Under the pieces are notes generated by a model. The model was given only the letters and a program-made list of their open reading frames with translations, was not told where the DNA came from and did no database searches. From NCBI RefSeq assembly GCF_014323705.1, contig NZ_JABVEC010000010.1, positions 1 to 64,000 on the forward strand: 64,000 bases of DNA, read 5' to 3'. Source of the DNA: Actinomadura alba. Lineage in GTDB: Bacteria; Actinomycetota; Actinomycetes; Streptosporangiales; Streptosporangiaceae. Position 1 is the stretch's first letter, and each line of letters opens with the position of its first letter. This document shows, in pieces, positions 24,725-34,018 of the stretch. The translations under genes were made by a program, and so were the position numbers.

Positions 24725-25681
24725 ATGCATACGGGAAGCGCCATAGAGGTGGCGGATCTGCGGCAGCGGTACGGCGATTTCGAGGCCGTACGAGGCGTGT
24801 CGTTCGAGGTGCGGCCAGGGGAGCTGTTCGCCCTGCTCGGCACCAACGGGGCCGGGAAGACGACGACGCTCGAGACTCTCGAGGGCTACCGGTCCGCACA
24901 TGCCGGGACGGTGCGCGTGCTCGGCCATGACCCGCACGGCGACCGCCGTAAGGTCCGGCACAACATGGGCGTCATGCTGCAGGAGGGCGGCTTCTTCAGC
25001 GATCTCAATGTCGCCGAGACCATCGACCTGTGGCGAGACCTGACGCCACGACGACGTGATCGCGCCGAGGTCCTGGAGCTGACCGGGCTGCGGGAGAAGG
25101 AGAAGGTACGGGTCCGTCAGCTGTCCGGTGGCCAGAAGCGCCGCCTCGACCTGGCGCTGGCGATCGTGGGACGGCCGGAGGTGCTCTTCCTGGACGAGCC
25201 GACCACCGGCATGGACCCCGAGGCCCGCCGTGCCACCTGGCAGGTCATCCGGGATCTGGTCGCCGACGGCACCACCGTTCTGCTCACCACGCACTACCTG
25301 GAAGAGGCCGAGCAACTCGCCGACCGGCTGGCCATCATGCACCACGGCCGGATCGAGGTCGCCGGCACGGTGGGGGAGGTGCTGGCCGGCCACGGTGACC
25401 GGATCGGCTTCCACGTCCCCGCGCAGGTGCCGGTGGCCGAGCTTCCTCCGCTCGCGCTGCCCGGCCGCAGCGTCGAGGCTCAGGTCGCCGTGAACCGCGG
25501 TCAGACCGTCGCGACCTACACGCTGACCGAGGCGGCCGCCCTGCAGCGCGCGTTGGGCGAGCTGCTGAGCTGGGCCGACGGGCGTGGCCTGACCCTGGCC
25601 GGGCTGCAGGTGCGCAGCGCGTCCCTCGAAGACGTTTTCCTGCACGTGGTGGGGCAGACCCCCGGAGAGGACGACCGATGA
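24725..25681 (+). CDS. ABC transporter ATP-binding protein
   Basis: Product of 318 residues of the drug/daunorubicin-resistance (ABC-2) type. Walker A is LLGTNGAGKTTTLE, signature VRQLSGGQKRRLDLAL, Walker B EVLFLDEPTTGMD, and the His switch is in LLTTHYLEEAE. A C-terminal domain (about 225-318) carries the usual SLEDVFLHVVG end. It overlaps the permease start by four bases (25678-25681) and heads a four-gene operon with a two-component system. Confidence 0.93.
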   Translation: MHTGSAIEVADLRQRYGDFEAVRGVSFEVRPGELFALLGTNGAGKTTTLETLEGYRSAHAGTVRVLGHDPHGDRRKVRHNMGVMLQEGGFFSDLNVAETIDLWRDLTPRRRDRAEVLELTGLREKEKVRVRQLSGGQKRRLDLALAIVGRPEVLFLDEPTTGMDPEARRATWQVIRDLVADGTTVLLTTHYLEEAEQLADRLAIMHHGRIEVAGTVGEVLAGHGDRIGFHVPAQVPVAELPPLALPGRSVEAQVAVNRGQTVATYTLTEAAALQRALGELLSWADGRGLTLAGLQVRSASLEDVFLHVVGQTPGEDDR

Positions 25682-26532
25682 GCCTCCTGAAGTCCCCCGA
25701 GCTCGGCTCGCGGAACCTGATTTTGCAGCCGGTGCATGTGCGGTATCTGCTGCGCATCGCCCGGCTCGACCTGACCCTGTTGTGGCGCAACCGCACGGCG
25801 CTGTTCAGCGTGATCGGAGTGCCGCTGTTCTTCGGGGCGATGCTGCTGATCTCCCGTGACAACGGGAACAAGACCGCCGGGCTGGACGCGGTGCTCTACA
25901 CCGCCACCGGCGACATCGCCTTCTTTCTGATCTTCCCGGTGTTCATCAACCTGGTGAACGTCTTCACCGCCCGGCGGGAGGAGCTCACGCTCAAGCGGCT
26001 GCGCGGTGGCGCGCTGTCCGACATCGAGATCCTCGGCGGCAGTGTGGTGAGCGCTGCGTTGCTCTACTTCGCCCAGGTGAGTGTGGTCATCGTCATCATC
26101 GCCACTGCGCTGGGCGCCGGTGCCCCCGCCAACCCGCTCCTGCTCGTGCTGGCCATGGTCCTCGGCACGGTGGTGTTCGCCCTGCTGGCGCTCGCGCTGT
26201 CCGGGGTCACCCCCACCACGGAACTGGCCCAGATGACAGTCCTGCCCATCATGATCGTCTGTATCGCCGGGTCCGGTTTCATGTTCCCGTTGGGCAGCCT
26301 GCCCGACGCCCTCCAGCCGATCGCGAGAGCGCTCCCCCTCACTCCGGTCGTCGATATCGCCCGTACCGCCTATCTCGGCCAGGACTTCACCTTCGGCGGG
26401 GGGCGGGAGCAGCTCGGGTTCGTCGAGTCGTGGGCCGCGTGCGGACGGGGCCTCCTGCTCCTCGTGGTGTGGATCGTCACGGGCACGTACGCGGCCCGGC
26501 GCTGGTTCCGCTGGGAGCCCCGGAAGGCCTGA
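25678..26532 (+). CDS. ABC-2 type permease
   Basis: Product of 284 residues with six membrane segments, including ALFSVIGVPLFFGAMLLI, DIAFFLIFPVFINLVNVFT, VSAALLYFAQVSVVIVIIAT, LLLVLAMVLGTVVFALLALAL and LLLLVVWIVTGTYAARRW. The ARREELTLKRLRGGALSDIE motif after helix 2 is typical of ABC-2 exporters. It pairs with the ATPase encoded immediately upstream. Substrate unknown; lipid, peptide or drug export are all possible. Confidence 0.92.
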   Translation: MSLLKSPELGSRNLILQPVHVRYLLRIARLDLTLLWRNRTALFSVIGVPLFFGAMLLISRDNGNKTAGLDAVLYTATGDIAFFLIFPVFINLVNVFTARREELTLKRLRGGALSDIEILGGSVVSAALLYFAQVSVVIVIIATALGAGAPANPLLLVLAMVLGTVVFALLALALSGVTPTTELAQMTVLPIMIVCIAGSGFMFPLGSLPDALQPIARALPLTPVVDIARTAYLGQDFTFGGGREQLGFVESWAACGRGLLLLVVWIVTGTYAARRWFRWEPRKA

Positions 26533-26569
26533 CCAGCGTAAGGTTACGGGACTGGGAGGATTCGGACTT

Positions 26570-27820
26570 GTGAGTGCGCAGACGTCGGCCGGCATAGCGG
26601 CGCATGCGACACGGCGGCTGGAGAAGGCCCGCCGGGTGGTCTTGTCGACGTTCGTGTCCGCGGTGTTCGTGATCGCCATGGTGCTGGGCATGGCCTTGGC
26701 GTCGGCCTATGGCGAGGGCGGCGCCGGTGTGCCGCTGAGCCTCCTCGCCACCGCCGGGCTGGTGGCGTTCCTCGTCTTCTACGTACGGATGAGCGGCACC
26801 GTGCTCACCGGCCGCATGCGGCTCGGGGACGTCGTGGCGAGCGGCGTGCTCGCCGCGGCGCTCAGCGTCCTGGTGGTCACGGATACCCGGTGGATCATCA
26901 TCGGGCCCGCCTGGGTGTCGATCGTCGCCCTCGGCATATCGTCGCGCCGAAAGGTCATCGCGCTCTGCGCCGGGGTCGCGGCGGTGGGCGCGCTGCTGTC
27001 ACTGCCCGCGTCGGAGGTACCGCCCCACTGGTACATGTGGCCGGTCATGTTCGGCCTTCTCCTGGCGGTCTGCGCTGCCATGGTGGGCGCCAACTATCTG
27101 CAGAAATGGCTGTGGGACCTGATCCAGGAGGCCTACGCGGCCCGGGAGGCGCAGACCCGGCTGGCGGTCACCGAGGAACGGCTGCGGTTCGCCCGCGACC
27201 TGCACGACCTGCTCGGGCACAACCTGTCGCTGATCGCGGTCAAGAGCGAGCTGGCCATCCGGATGGCCGATGGTGACGCCGCCCGCGCCAAGACCGAGAT
27301 GAGCGACGTGCGCAACGCCGCTCGCGAAGCGCTGCGTGAAATGCGCGCCGCAGTGCGCGGCTACCGCGTCGTCGAACTCGACGCGGAACTGGCCGGCGTA
27401 CGAGGCGTACTGGAGGCGGCGGGGGTGCGCTGCACGGTCGCCGAGCCGCCCGCGGATCTGCCGCCCGACGTGCGCGGTGTGCTCGCCTGGGTGGTACGCG
27501 AGGGAGCGACCAACATCCTCAAGCACAGCGACGCGCGGCGCTGTGAGATCTCCTTCACGGCCTTCGCCGACTCGGTCGTACTGGAGATGGTGAACGACGG
27601 GGCGCATCCGGCGGGTGGCGAGGCCGGCAGCGGGCTGACCGGGCTGAGCGAGCGGGTGACGAAACTCGGTGGCACGATCACCGCCGAACACGCCGCTCAG
27701 AGCCGGTTCCTGGTGCGCGTGGCGATGCCACTGCCCGAACCGCTCCCCCGTCCCGGGCACCCGGGGTATCCGGCGGAGACCGAGGAGCTGACCACGGGCA
27801 GGGGGGAGAGGGTGGCGTGA
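26570..27820 (+). CDS. Sensor histidine kinase (DesK/NarL-system type)
   Basis: Product of 416 residues. The N-terminal half has five to six membrane helices and no large extracellular domain. The HisKA_3 motif ERLRFARDLHDLLGHNLSLI places the phosphorylated His at 212. The ATPase part includes GVLAWVVREGATNILKHSDA and GSGLTGLSERV. GTG 26570 follows GGGAGGA. It overlaps the response-regulator GTG (GTGA). A membrane-embedded sensor beside an ABC exporter suggests sensing of membrane state or the exported compound. Confidence 0.93.
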   Translation: MSAQTSAGIAAHATRRLEKARRVVLSTFVSAVFVIAMVLGMALASAYGEGGAGVPLSLLATAGLVAFLVFYVRMSGTVLTGRMRLGDVVASGVLAAALSVLVVTDTRWIIIGPAWVSIVALGISSRRKVIALCAGVAAVGALLSLPASEVPPHWYMWPVMFGLLLAVCAAMVGANYLQKWLWDLIQEAYAAREAQTRLAVTEERLRFARDLHDLLGHNLSLIAVKSELAIRMADGDAARAKTEMSDVRNAAREALREMRAAVRGYRVVELDAELAGVRGVLEAAGVRCTVAEPPADLPPDVRGVLAWVVREGATNILKHSDARRCEISFTAFADSVVLEMVNDGAHPAGGEAGSGLTGLSERVTKLGGTITAEHAAQSRFLVRVAMPLPEPLPRPGHPGYPAETEELTTGRGERVA

Positions 27821-28422
27821 TCCGCATCCTGCTGGCCGATGACGAGCACCTCATCCGCGGTGCGGTGGCCGCGTTGCTCGGCTTGCAGCCCGACCTCGAA
27901 GTGGTGGCCGAGGTCGGACGTGGGGACGAGGTCGCCGACGCCGTCGAACGGAACGATCCCGATGTGGCGGTTCTCGACATCGACATGCCCGGTGCCGACG
28001 GGCTCACCGTTGCCGAGCAGCTGAGGGACACCGGCGCCCGATGCGCCGTGTGCATTCTGACCAGCCTCGGCCGGCCCGGGTATCTGCGCAGGGCGATGGC
28101 GGCGGGCGTCCGAGGCTTCGTCGCGAAGGACGCCTCCGCGGACGTCCTCGCGGCGGCCGTCCGCAAGGTGCACGCGGGCGGCCGTTACCTGGATGCGGAC
28201 CTCGCCGCGACCGCGATGGCCGCGGGCGACAACCCGCTGACCGAGCGGGAGCGCGATGTGCTGCGGCTCACCGGCAAGGGCGTTGACACGGGCCGGATCG
28301 CCCGTACCCTGCATCTCTCCGAGGGAACGGTCCGCAACTACCTCTCCGGGGCCATGGCCAAGCTCGGCGAGTCCAACCGGCTCGGCGCCGTCCGTGCCGC
28401 CGAGAAGATGGGCTGGATCTGA
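27817..28422 (+). CDS. LuxR/NarL-type response regulator
   Basis: Product of 201 residues. The receiver has DD8-9, phospho-acceptor Asp54 (VAVLDIDMPG), a Thr in LTSLG and Lys in FVAKDA. A LuxR-type HTH follows (LTERERDVLRLTGKGVDTGR then TLHLSEGTVRNYLSGAMAKL). GTG 27817 overlaps the kinase stop. It most likely controls the ABC operon, as in DesKR-like systems, but a binding site has not been shown. Confidence 0.94.
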   Translation: MIRILLADDEHLIRGAVAALLGLQPDLEVVAEVGRGDEVADAVERNDPDVAVLDIDMPGADGLTVAEQLRDTGARCAVCILTSLGRPGYLRRAMAAGVRGFVAKDASADVLAAAVRKVHAGGRYLDADLAATAMAAGDNPLTERERDVLRLTGKGVDTGRIARTLHLSEGTVRNYLSGAMAKLGESNRLGAVRAAEKMGWI

Positions 28423-28449
28423 GCTGGGCCGCCGCCGCGCCAGGTCCCC

Positions 28450-29394
28450 TCAGGTGGTGGTGCGGGGGACCCGGATCCGGCCGACAGGGCGGCCGCCGCC
28501 GAGAACCGGCACGGTTCGCAGTGACGCGGCGCCGGAGACGTCGGCTCCGAGTTCGCTGAGGGCGGCCAGCGCGATGGCCGTGGTGGCGCGAGAGCCGCCA
28601 TCGGCCACCTTGACCGCCGCCACATGGCCTTCGGGCGTGGCGGTGAGCAGAACGCCCTCCGCGCCGCCCTTGGCGATGATCCCGGGCTGCGCGCGCATCA
28701 GCTCGGTGTCGACGTGCCCGATGCCGGCGACGTACTCGGGATGCTCCCGGATGGCCTGGGCCACCGCGTACGCGGGTCCATCGGTGGCGGCGACCAGAGC
28801 CTGAGCGGCCCGCGCAAGGCCGAGCAGCGAGAGCCCGAACAGCGGCGCGCCGCACCCGTCCACCGCCACGGGTTCCGGGTGTTCACCGGCCACCTCCGCG
28901 AGCGACGTACGCACGAGCCGCTGGAGGGGGTGCGACGGCTCCAGGTAGGAGCCGACGGGCCAGTCGTTGACCACGCAGGTCGCCAGCATCGCGGCGTGCT
29001 TGCCGGAGCAGTTCATGTACTCGCGCCGCGGGCCGTCGCCCGCTCGGATCACCGACGCCTTGGCCGAGTCGTCCATCGGCAGGCTCGGCGGGCACTGCAG
29101 AGCGTCGAAGCCGAGGCCCGCGTCGCCGAGAACCGCCTCTGCGGTCTTGACGTGGAACTCCTGGCCGGTGTGGCTGCCCGCGGCGATGGCGAGCCGCTCA
29201 CCGGTGAGCGGGGCGCCCGCCACGAGGAAGGCCGCCGCCTGGAACGGCTTGACGGCCGACCGGGGCAGCATCGTCGCTTCGACGTCTCCGCGTGCGTACG
29301 CGAGGGTCCCGTCCGGCGCCAGCCCGGCGACGGCGCCGAAGTGCACGCTCTCGACGAAGTCGTTGCGTACGACCTCGGCCAGCAGTTCATACAT
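28450..29394 (-). CDS. L-asparaginase II-like amidohydrolase (AnsA/Rhizobium type)
   Basis: Product of 314 residues of the PF06089 family. Conserved segments include SVHFGAVAGLAPDG, PRSAVKPFQAAAFL, AAGSHTGQEFHV and MNCSGKHAAMLATCV. VDGCGAPLFGLSLLG and AKGGAEGVLL follow. This branch, first described in Rhizobium etli, hydrolyses asparagine to aspartate and ammonia and is unrelated to the classic type I/II enzymes. ATG 29394 is the start. Cytosolic and monocistronic, convergent with the response regulator. Confidence 0.87.
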   Translation of the reverse strand: MYELLAEVVRNDFVESVHFGAVAGLAPDGTLAYARGDVEATMLPRSAVKPFQAAAFLVAGAPLTGERLAIAAGSHTGQEFHVKTAEAVLGDAGLGFDALQCPPSLPMDDSAKASVIRAGDGPRREYMNCSGKHAAMLATCVVNDWPVGSYLEPSHPLQRLVRTSLAEVAGEHPEPVAVDGCGAPLFGLSLLGLARAAQALVAATDGPAYAVAQAIREHPEYVAGIGHVDTELMRAQPGIIAKGGAEGVLLTATPEGHVAAVKVADGGSRATTAIALAALSELGADVSGAASLRTVPVLGGGRPVGRIRVPRTTT

Positions 29395-29530
29395 GGTGCG
29401 CTCCAGTGTCCGGACGGCCTTGGTGAGTCGGCGTCGTTGACCAGGTGACGCGCCGCCAAGACAAGATAGGCCCGCACGGTTGGAACGTTGTAACCGAGGT
29501 GCCGGATATCGGTTCGACAGGACTGTGCCT

Positions 29531-30385
29531 TCAGGACTCCCGCGCGACGGTGCCGAGCTCACGCCACTGATCGCGCTGCAGCTGCACCCGGTCGTTCGTG
29601 ATCACCTGCAGGGCGATGTGGTCGGCCCCGGCATCGAAGTGCGCCGCCATCCGATCACGTACCGCATCGAGATCACCGCACGCGAAGATCTCGTCGATGA
29701 GCCGGTCGCTGCCGCCGTCGAGCAGGTCCTCCTCGGTGAAGCCGAGCCGCAGCAGGTTGCCGGTGTAGTTGGGCAGCTGCAGGTACAACTCCAGATGGCC
29801 GCGGGCGGTGTCGCGCGCCCGGCCGAGGTCGGTGTCGAGCACGACCTTGACCTCGGGAGCCAGCAGCGGCCCGGCGCCGAGGATCTCGCGCGCCGTCCGG
29901 GTGTGGTCGACGTTGATCAGGTACGGGTGGGCGCCGGCCGAACGGTCCCGGGCGGCCGCCAGCATCTTCGGGCCCAGCGCGGCGATCACTCGCTCGGACT
30001 GCGGCACTCCCGCCGTGTCGAGCCGGTCCAGATAGTCGATCATGGCGCCGTACGGGCGGCGGTAGTCGTCGCCGACGAGCATGCCGTGGCTCACGCCGAG
30101 GCCGAGGAGGAAGCGTCCGGGATGCTCCTTGACCAGCTGGAGGTGCCGCGCGGCGACGTCCGCCGCCTCGTACTCCCAGATGCTGAGGATCCCGGTGGCG
30201 ATCACGATCCTCGACGTGGCCTCGATCAGAGGTACGGCGTGCTGCACGCCGGGGCTGCCGCCGAGCCAGATCGTTCCGTACCCGAGTTCCTCCAGTTCGG
30301 CGATCGCCTCCGCGATCTCACCACGCGCCTGCGGATCCTCCGAGTGAAGCCCGACGTTCCAGATGCCCACGCGTCCGAGATCCAT
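29531..30385 (-). CDS. F420-dependent luciferase-like oxidoreductase (TIGR03620-like)
   Basis: Product of 284 residues. The LLM barrel pattern is clear: MDLGRVGIWNVGLHSEDP, LEELGYGTIWLGGSPG, RIVIATGILSIWEYEA, HPGRFLLGLGVSHG and AALGPKMLAAARDRSAGAHP. Such proteins in actinomycetes generally use coenzyme F420 rather than FMN. ATG 30385 is preferred over the 30427 extension. Substrate unknown. Confidence 0.9.
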   Translation of the reverse strand: MDLGRVGIWNVGLHSEDPQARGEIAEAIAELEELGYGTIWLGGSPGVQHAVPLIEATSRIVIATGILSIWEYEAADVAARHLQLVKEHPGRFLLGLGVSHGMLVGDDYRRPYGAMIDYLDRLDTAGVPQSERVIAALGPKMLAAARDRSAGAHPYLINVDHTRTAREILGAGPLLAPEVKVVLDTDLGRARDTARGHLELYLQLPNYTGNLLRLGFTEEDLLDGGSDRLIDEIFACGDLDAVRDRMAAHFDAGADHIALQVITNDRVQLQRDQWRELGTVARES

Positions 30386-30447
30386 GCTGTGCCTCCGCGA
30401 CCTGGTCGACCCTGTGATGGATGACAACCGGCTCAGGCACGAGGCTA

Positions 30448-30487
30448 TTTCAACGCGCCGGGCACGGTTTCAACGCGCCGGGCACGG
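30448..30487. repeat. Tandem 20-bp duplication
   Basis: TTTCAACGCGCCGGGCACGG occurs twice in exact tandem at 30448-30467 and 30468-30487, between the luciferase-like gene and the stop of the frameshifted hydrolase. Confidence 0.95.
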
Positions 30488-30506
30488 CGCGGATTGTGCG
30501 CGTGCC

Positions 30507-31416
30507 TTACCGCCTGTCGTCGCTCGTCAGTCCCGGCCCGGCCCACCACGGCAGGGGTTCCGCGGCATCCATCCACGCCTTCGGGAGGTCGTCGGGTCGC
30601 AGGCGGGCGGCGACGATGCCTGCGACGATGGCGCAGGTGGTGTCGATGTCGCCCCCGGCCTGGGCGGTGTCCCAGACCGCGGCTTGGAAGTCGCGCAGGT
30701 GGGTGGCCGCCGCCCAGATGGTGAAGGGGAACGGTGTCCTGGGCACTGACCTCACGTCCGTTGCCGAGCTCGTCGGCGACGGTCCTGGGGTCGCGGAGGG
30801 TCAGCAGCCGCCGGGCCTGAAGCAGCCCATCGTGAACGCGTCCCGGCGGCACGTGCCGGACGACCGCGTCGATCAGTGGGCCGGGTGAGGTCTCGCCGCC
30901 CGCGACGAGACAGGCGGCGACGGCCACGGCCATCGCGCCGGCGACCGCTTCGGGATGAGTGTGCGTAACGGTCGCCGACAGCATCGCCTGATCGGCGGCC
31001 GCCGGGGGATCACCGGCGTGGTAGGCGCCGAGGGGAGCGACGCGCATGGCGCCGCCGTTGCCCCAGGACCCCTGCCCGTCGAACAGCTCGTCCAGCAGGC
31101 GGCGCCAGTCCTCGCCGTCCCGTACCCGGCGCAGGAATCGGTTCGTCGACGGCCCGTAGCCACGGTCGAAGTCGTAGTGCTCGGCGAACCGGGCGATCAG
31201 CCGGTCCTGATTCATCCGGCCGTTCGCGGCGGCCAGCTCGGCCACCACGGCACAGGCCATCTCGGTGTCGTCCGTCCACGACCACGGAGCCGGGGGAAGC
31301 GTCCGGGCCATCAGGAGGGGGCGGTTGGCGGGAACGAAGAACTGGGAACCGAGCGCGTCACCCAGGGCGAGGCCTTGCAGGGAGACGTACGCCCGCTCAA
31401 GACGATCTGTAGCCAT
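30507..31416 (-). pseudogene. ADP-ribosylglycohydrolase gene with a +1 frameshift
   Basis: Two overlapping frames make a normal-length family protein of about 302 residues. The first (31416 to about 30730) has GLALGDALGSQFF, the metal-binding WSWTDDTEM and GNGGAMRVAPLG. The second (to 30507) has FTIWAAATHLRDFQAAVWDT, AGGDIDTTCAIVAGIVAAR and PLPWWAGPGL. The break is in a CCCC run (30726-30729); one C fewer restores VPFTIW. Both metal-binding motifs survive, so this is either a very recent mutation, a slippery site, or a sequencing error. The family removes ADP-ribose from proteins or nucleic acids. Confidence 0.85.
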
Positions 31417-31545
31417 TGATCAACACTCTTCCAGAGCATGAGCGCGATCGCCGGAGATGGCCGGAAGCGGTGGCTCATCGCCAGAGGCGGCCGGGACCCG
31501 GGCCAGGCGAAGAGCGCCGAAATCCACAACGGACCAAGACAGTAG

Positions 31546-32169
31546 ACAGGCCTGCTCAACTTCTTCTACCTGGACAGCGACTCCGAGCAGCGCGACCCCG
31601 CCGTGTGGGACCTGGTAGACAAGTTCGACACCAGCGACCCGCAGGTGGGGAGGGTGATAGCGGCCCGTACGGCGCACGCCGTTGGGACGAACCCACCGGC
31701 CCGGTCGAGTGTCTTCGCGCCGGTCGCTTGGGCAGCATCGCCCGGATTCGCCTTCCCCGACACCTGGGACCCGGCCTGGGACACCCTCGACCTTGGACCC
31801 GAGGCCAACGAGACAACCAGGGCCAGGGCCATGCGCGGCCAATACGACGAAATACCCAGGGCCATGCGCGGCCATTACATCGAAGGGTTGCTCACCGACT
31901 GGTCTGAACGGCCGGGCGCGCTCGACTCCGAGGACATCGCCTTCGGCCGACCGGCGGGAGGCTCACCGATGGGGGCACTGCCAAGGGGTGAGGACCCCAA
32001 CGACTATCACCACCTACTCCAACTGTCCGGAGGCCTCCAACCGTCCGGAGAACAGCGGTACGAATGGAGTATTGGCGGCGACGGCGGCGATATGCACTGG
32101 TCGATCCCCACCGAGGCGTTGCAGGCAGGCGACTTCAGCCGGGCGATCCCAACCCCGGACATCGGCTGA
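31546..32169 (+). pseudogene. DUF1963 (YwqG-like) gene, 5'-truncated
   Basis: The frame opens directly after a TAG at 31543 with GLLNFFYLDSDSEQRDPAVW, which normally lies in the middle of a DUF1963 protein. It continues PGFAFPDTWDPAWDTL, EDPNDYHHLLQLSGG and GGDMHWSIPTEALQAGDFSR to its stop. About the first third of the family is missing. A GTG at 31603 could start a shorter product. A duplicated patch (RAMRGQYDEIP/RAMRGHYIEG) sits inside. Probably non-functional; it lies in the scarred zone beside tRNA-Ser. Confidence 0.65.
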
Positions 32170-32274
32170 CCGCCGGGACGCTGATGACCTAACGGCGGAA
32201 GATCGGCCCTATCAAGATCAAAGCCCAGGTCCGAGATCGCGTCCCTGGCCTGGCCTTTGGTCGGGAGCAGGGTT

Positions 32275-32499
32275 CGTACCGCAGCGCGTCAAGCAGCCGG
32301 AACGATGTTGATCGAGCAGGGTGTCAACATCCGTGTCGTGCAGGAGGTCCTCGGGCACACTCGCGTGACCACCACCCAGCGCTACACCCACGTGGCCGCC
32401 GCCCAGGTCCAGGACGCGGGCAACCGGATGGCCGCCGCCTGTGGGGCGAGGGGTGGCAACTGCAACGGGAACTGCAACCGGGGCCTCAAGACCCCATAG
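32275..32499 (+). pseudogene. Tyrosine-recombinase C-terminal remnant at tRNA-Ser
   Basis: The frame reads [38 protein letters not shown] and AGNRMAAA. It holds the last His (LGH) and the catalytic Tyr (RYTHV) of phage-type integrases. The upstream catalytic Arg and all earlier domains are missing. The stop lies 52 bp from the 3' end of tRNA-Ser(GCT), the usual position of an integrase gene beside its attachment site. This marks an integrative element that has since been lost. Confidence 0.75.
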
Positions 32500-32506
32500 A
32501 CGATCA

Positions 32507-32541
32507 AGGGCCTTCCTCGGCGTGTACATGAGGAAGGCCCT
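32507..32541. terminator. Hairpin between integrase remnant and tRNA-Ser
   Basis: AGGGCCTTCCTC (32507-32518) and GAGGAAGGCCCT (32530-32541) form a perfect 12-bp stem with an 11-base loop, flanked by GATC on both sides. It lies 11 bp beyond the tRNA 3' end and could terminate both convergent transcripts. Confidence 0.65.
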
Positions 32542-32551
32542 GATCAGTGGG

Positions 32552-32641
32552 CGGAGGATCGGGGATTTGAACCCCGGATGGGCGGTAAACCCAAACCGCA
32601 TTAGCAGTGCGGCGCCATAGACCGGACTAGGCGAATCCTCC
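32552..32641 (-). tRNA. tRNA-Ser (GCT)
   Basis: The minus strand folds as a 90-nt class II tRNA. The acceptor stem is GGAGGAT paired with ATCCTCC, with discriminator G; the anticodon loop CTGCTAA is closed by CCGCA/TGCGG. A long variable arm and a TTCAAAT T-loop follow. CCA is not encoded. An integrase remnant faces its 3' end. Confidence 0.95.
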
Positions 32642-32808
32642 TGGATGCCATCAGGCCGCACACAGGTTACCGGTCCGCGGGCCCCCCGGCAAAGCGTGCT
32701 TGCGAGAGCGTGTTCAGAACGCCGATCTCGGTGGCCTCGCCGGAGTGATCTCGCCCTACGGCACCAGGGGCGGAGACGGGCGCGTCAGGATGCTGGGCTC
32801 CTTGTCGA

Positions 32809-32891
32809 GGATGGAACCGAATGAGCTTGAGGCCGGTATTCCGCCGAGCGGACTCCTCCGGTAGGGAGAACAGTCCCATTCGGTTCCATCC
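32809..32891. repeat. 15-bp perfect inverted repeat
   Basis: GGATGGAACCGAATG (32809-32823) is the exact reverse complement of 32877-32891, with a 53-base spacer. It lies just past the 3' end of the glycerophosphodiesterase gene. The spacer is too long for a standard terminator; it resembles the ends of a tiny mobile element, but no target duplication was recognised. Confidence 0.8.
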
Positions 32892-32902
32892 CTGACGCGG
32901 GC

Positions 32903-34018
32903 CTAGGACCCGAACACCTCCGTACGGGCGGAGACGCCGGTCGAGGGGTCGTCGCAGAAGACGCCGTCCACACCCAGCCGGTAGAGCTTGGCGAGCCAGC
33001 CGTTCACGTCGCCGATGGCCCGCTCGTAGCCCGGGGCGCTCGAGTTGCCCTGCCGGAAGTCGGCCGGCAGCTGCTGGTTCTCACCGCGGATCGTCCACGT
33101 GTGGACGTCCAGCTTGAGGCGGTGGGCGTCACGGATCAGCGTGGTCGGCGTCCCGAGGTTCCCGGAGGCGTCCACCGGGACGATCCGGGAGGTGTTGGCG
33201 CCGATGCCGTCGGCGTAGGAGGCGATGAACTTCAGCCCCGTCGGCTTGACCAGGTCGGAGTACGTACGGGGGTCGTTGTTCTTGACGAAGTCGTACGGGG
33301 CACCGGCGCCGTCGATCAGCTGGATCAGCCGCAGCTTGGTCTTGGGCCTGAGGTCCCGCAGGTTGGCGGTCTCGAACGACTGGATGAAGACCTTGTCGTT
33401 GCGGTCGTCGAGACCGTACTTCTTCAGCAGCGCGAGCAGCGGCTCCTCCATGGAGAGCCCGATGCCGTCGAAGTAGGTCGGGTGCTTGGTCTCCGGGTAC
33501 ACGCCGACGTTGTTCGCGCGGGCGAGCTTGATCACTTCTTCGACGGTCGGGATCGTGTCGATCCCGTTGAAGACCGCGTTGTTCGGGCGCAGCGCCGGGA
33601 TGCGCTCCTCGGTGCGCAGCGTACGGATCTCGGCGAGCGTGAAGTCCTCGCTGAACCAGTCCGTCCGGCTCACGCCGTCGATCGTCTTGGTCTTCTTACG
33701 GTCGGCGAACTGCGGGTGGTTCTCGACGTCGGTCGTGTCCGCCAGCCAGTTGTCGTGCCGCGCGACCAGGATGCGGTCCTTGGTCGCGACGACGTCGGGC
33801 TCGATGTAGTCGGCGCCCTGCGAGATCGCCACCTTGTACGCGCTGAGCGTGTGCTCCGGCCGCAGGCCGCTCGCACCGCGGTGGCCGATCACGACGGGGG
33901 TACGGGCGCCCTGCTCGGCGACCGCGGGGGTGCTGCCGCCGGTGAGCCCGACGTACGCGCCGGCCGCGGCGACGACTGCGAGGCCACCGGCAAGGACGCG
34001 CTTCCTAACATGGAACAT
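32903..34018 (-). CDS. Secreted glycerophosphodiester phosphodiesterase (GlpQ-like)
   Basis: Product of 371 residues. A signal peptide (MFHVRKRVLAGGLAVVAAAG) is followed by the GDPD barrel: VVIGHRGASGLRPEHTL (catalytic His/Arg), ADYIEPDVVATKDRILVARH (metal-binding Glu/Asp and catalytic His), VYPETKHP and DVHTWTIRGENQ. The WLAKLYRLGVDGVFCDDPST end is normal. It hydrolyses glycerophosphodiesters to glycerol-3-phosphate and an alcohol outside the membrane, scavenging phosphate and carbon. ATG 34018 has a strong GGAGG site. No PHO box was recognised upstream. Confidence 0.93.
   Translation of the reverse strand: MFHVRKRVLAGGLAVVAAAGAYVGLTGGSTPAVAEQGARTPVVIGHRGASGLRPEHTLSAYKVAISQGADYIEPDVVATKDRILVARHDNWLADTTDVENHPQFADRKKTKTIDGVSRTDWFSEDFTLAEIRTLRTEERIPALRPNNAVFNGIDTIPTVEEVIKLARANNVGVYPETKHPTYFDGIGLSMEEPLLALLKKYGLDDRNDKVFIQSFETANLRDLRPKTKLRLIQLIDGAGAPYDFVKNNDPRTYSDLVKPTGLKFIASYADGIGANTSRIVPVDASGNLGTPTTLIRDAHRLKLDVHTWTIRGENQQLPADFRQGNSSAPGYERAIGDVNGWLAKLYRLGVDGVFCDDPSTGVSARTEVFGS

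Noticed and set aside
32667-32879. A 70-codon minus-strand frame between tRNA-Ser and the phosphodiesterase gene
   Set aside because: It overlaps the 15-bp inverted repeat, has no ribosome site and weak coding bias.
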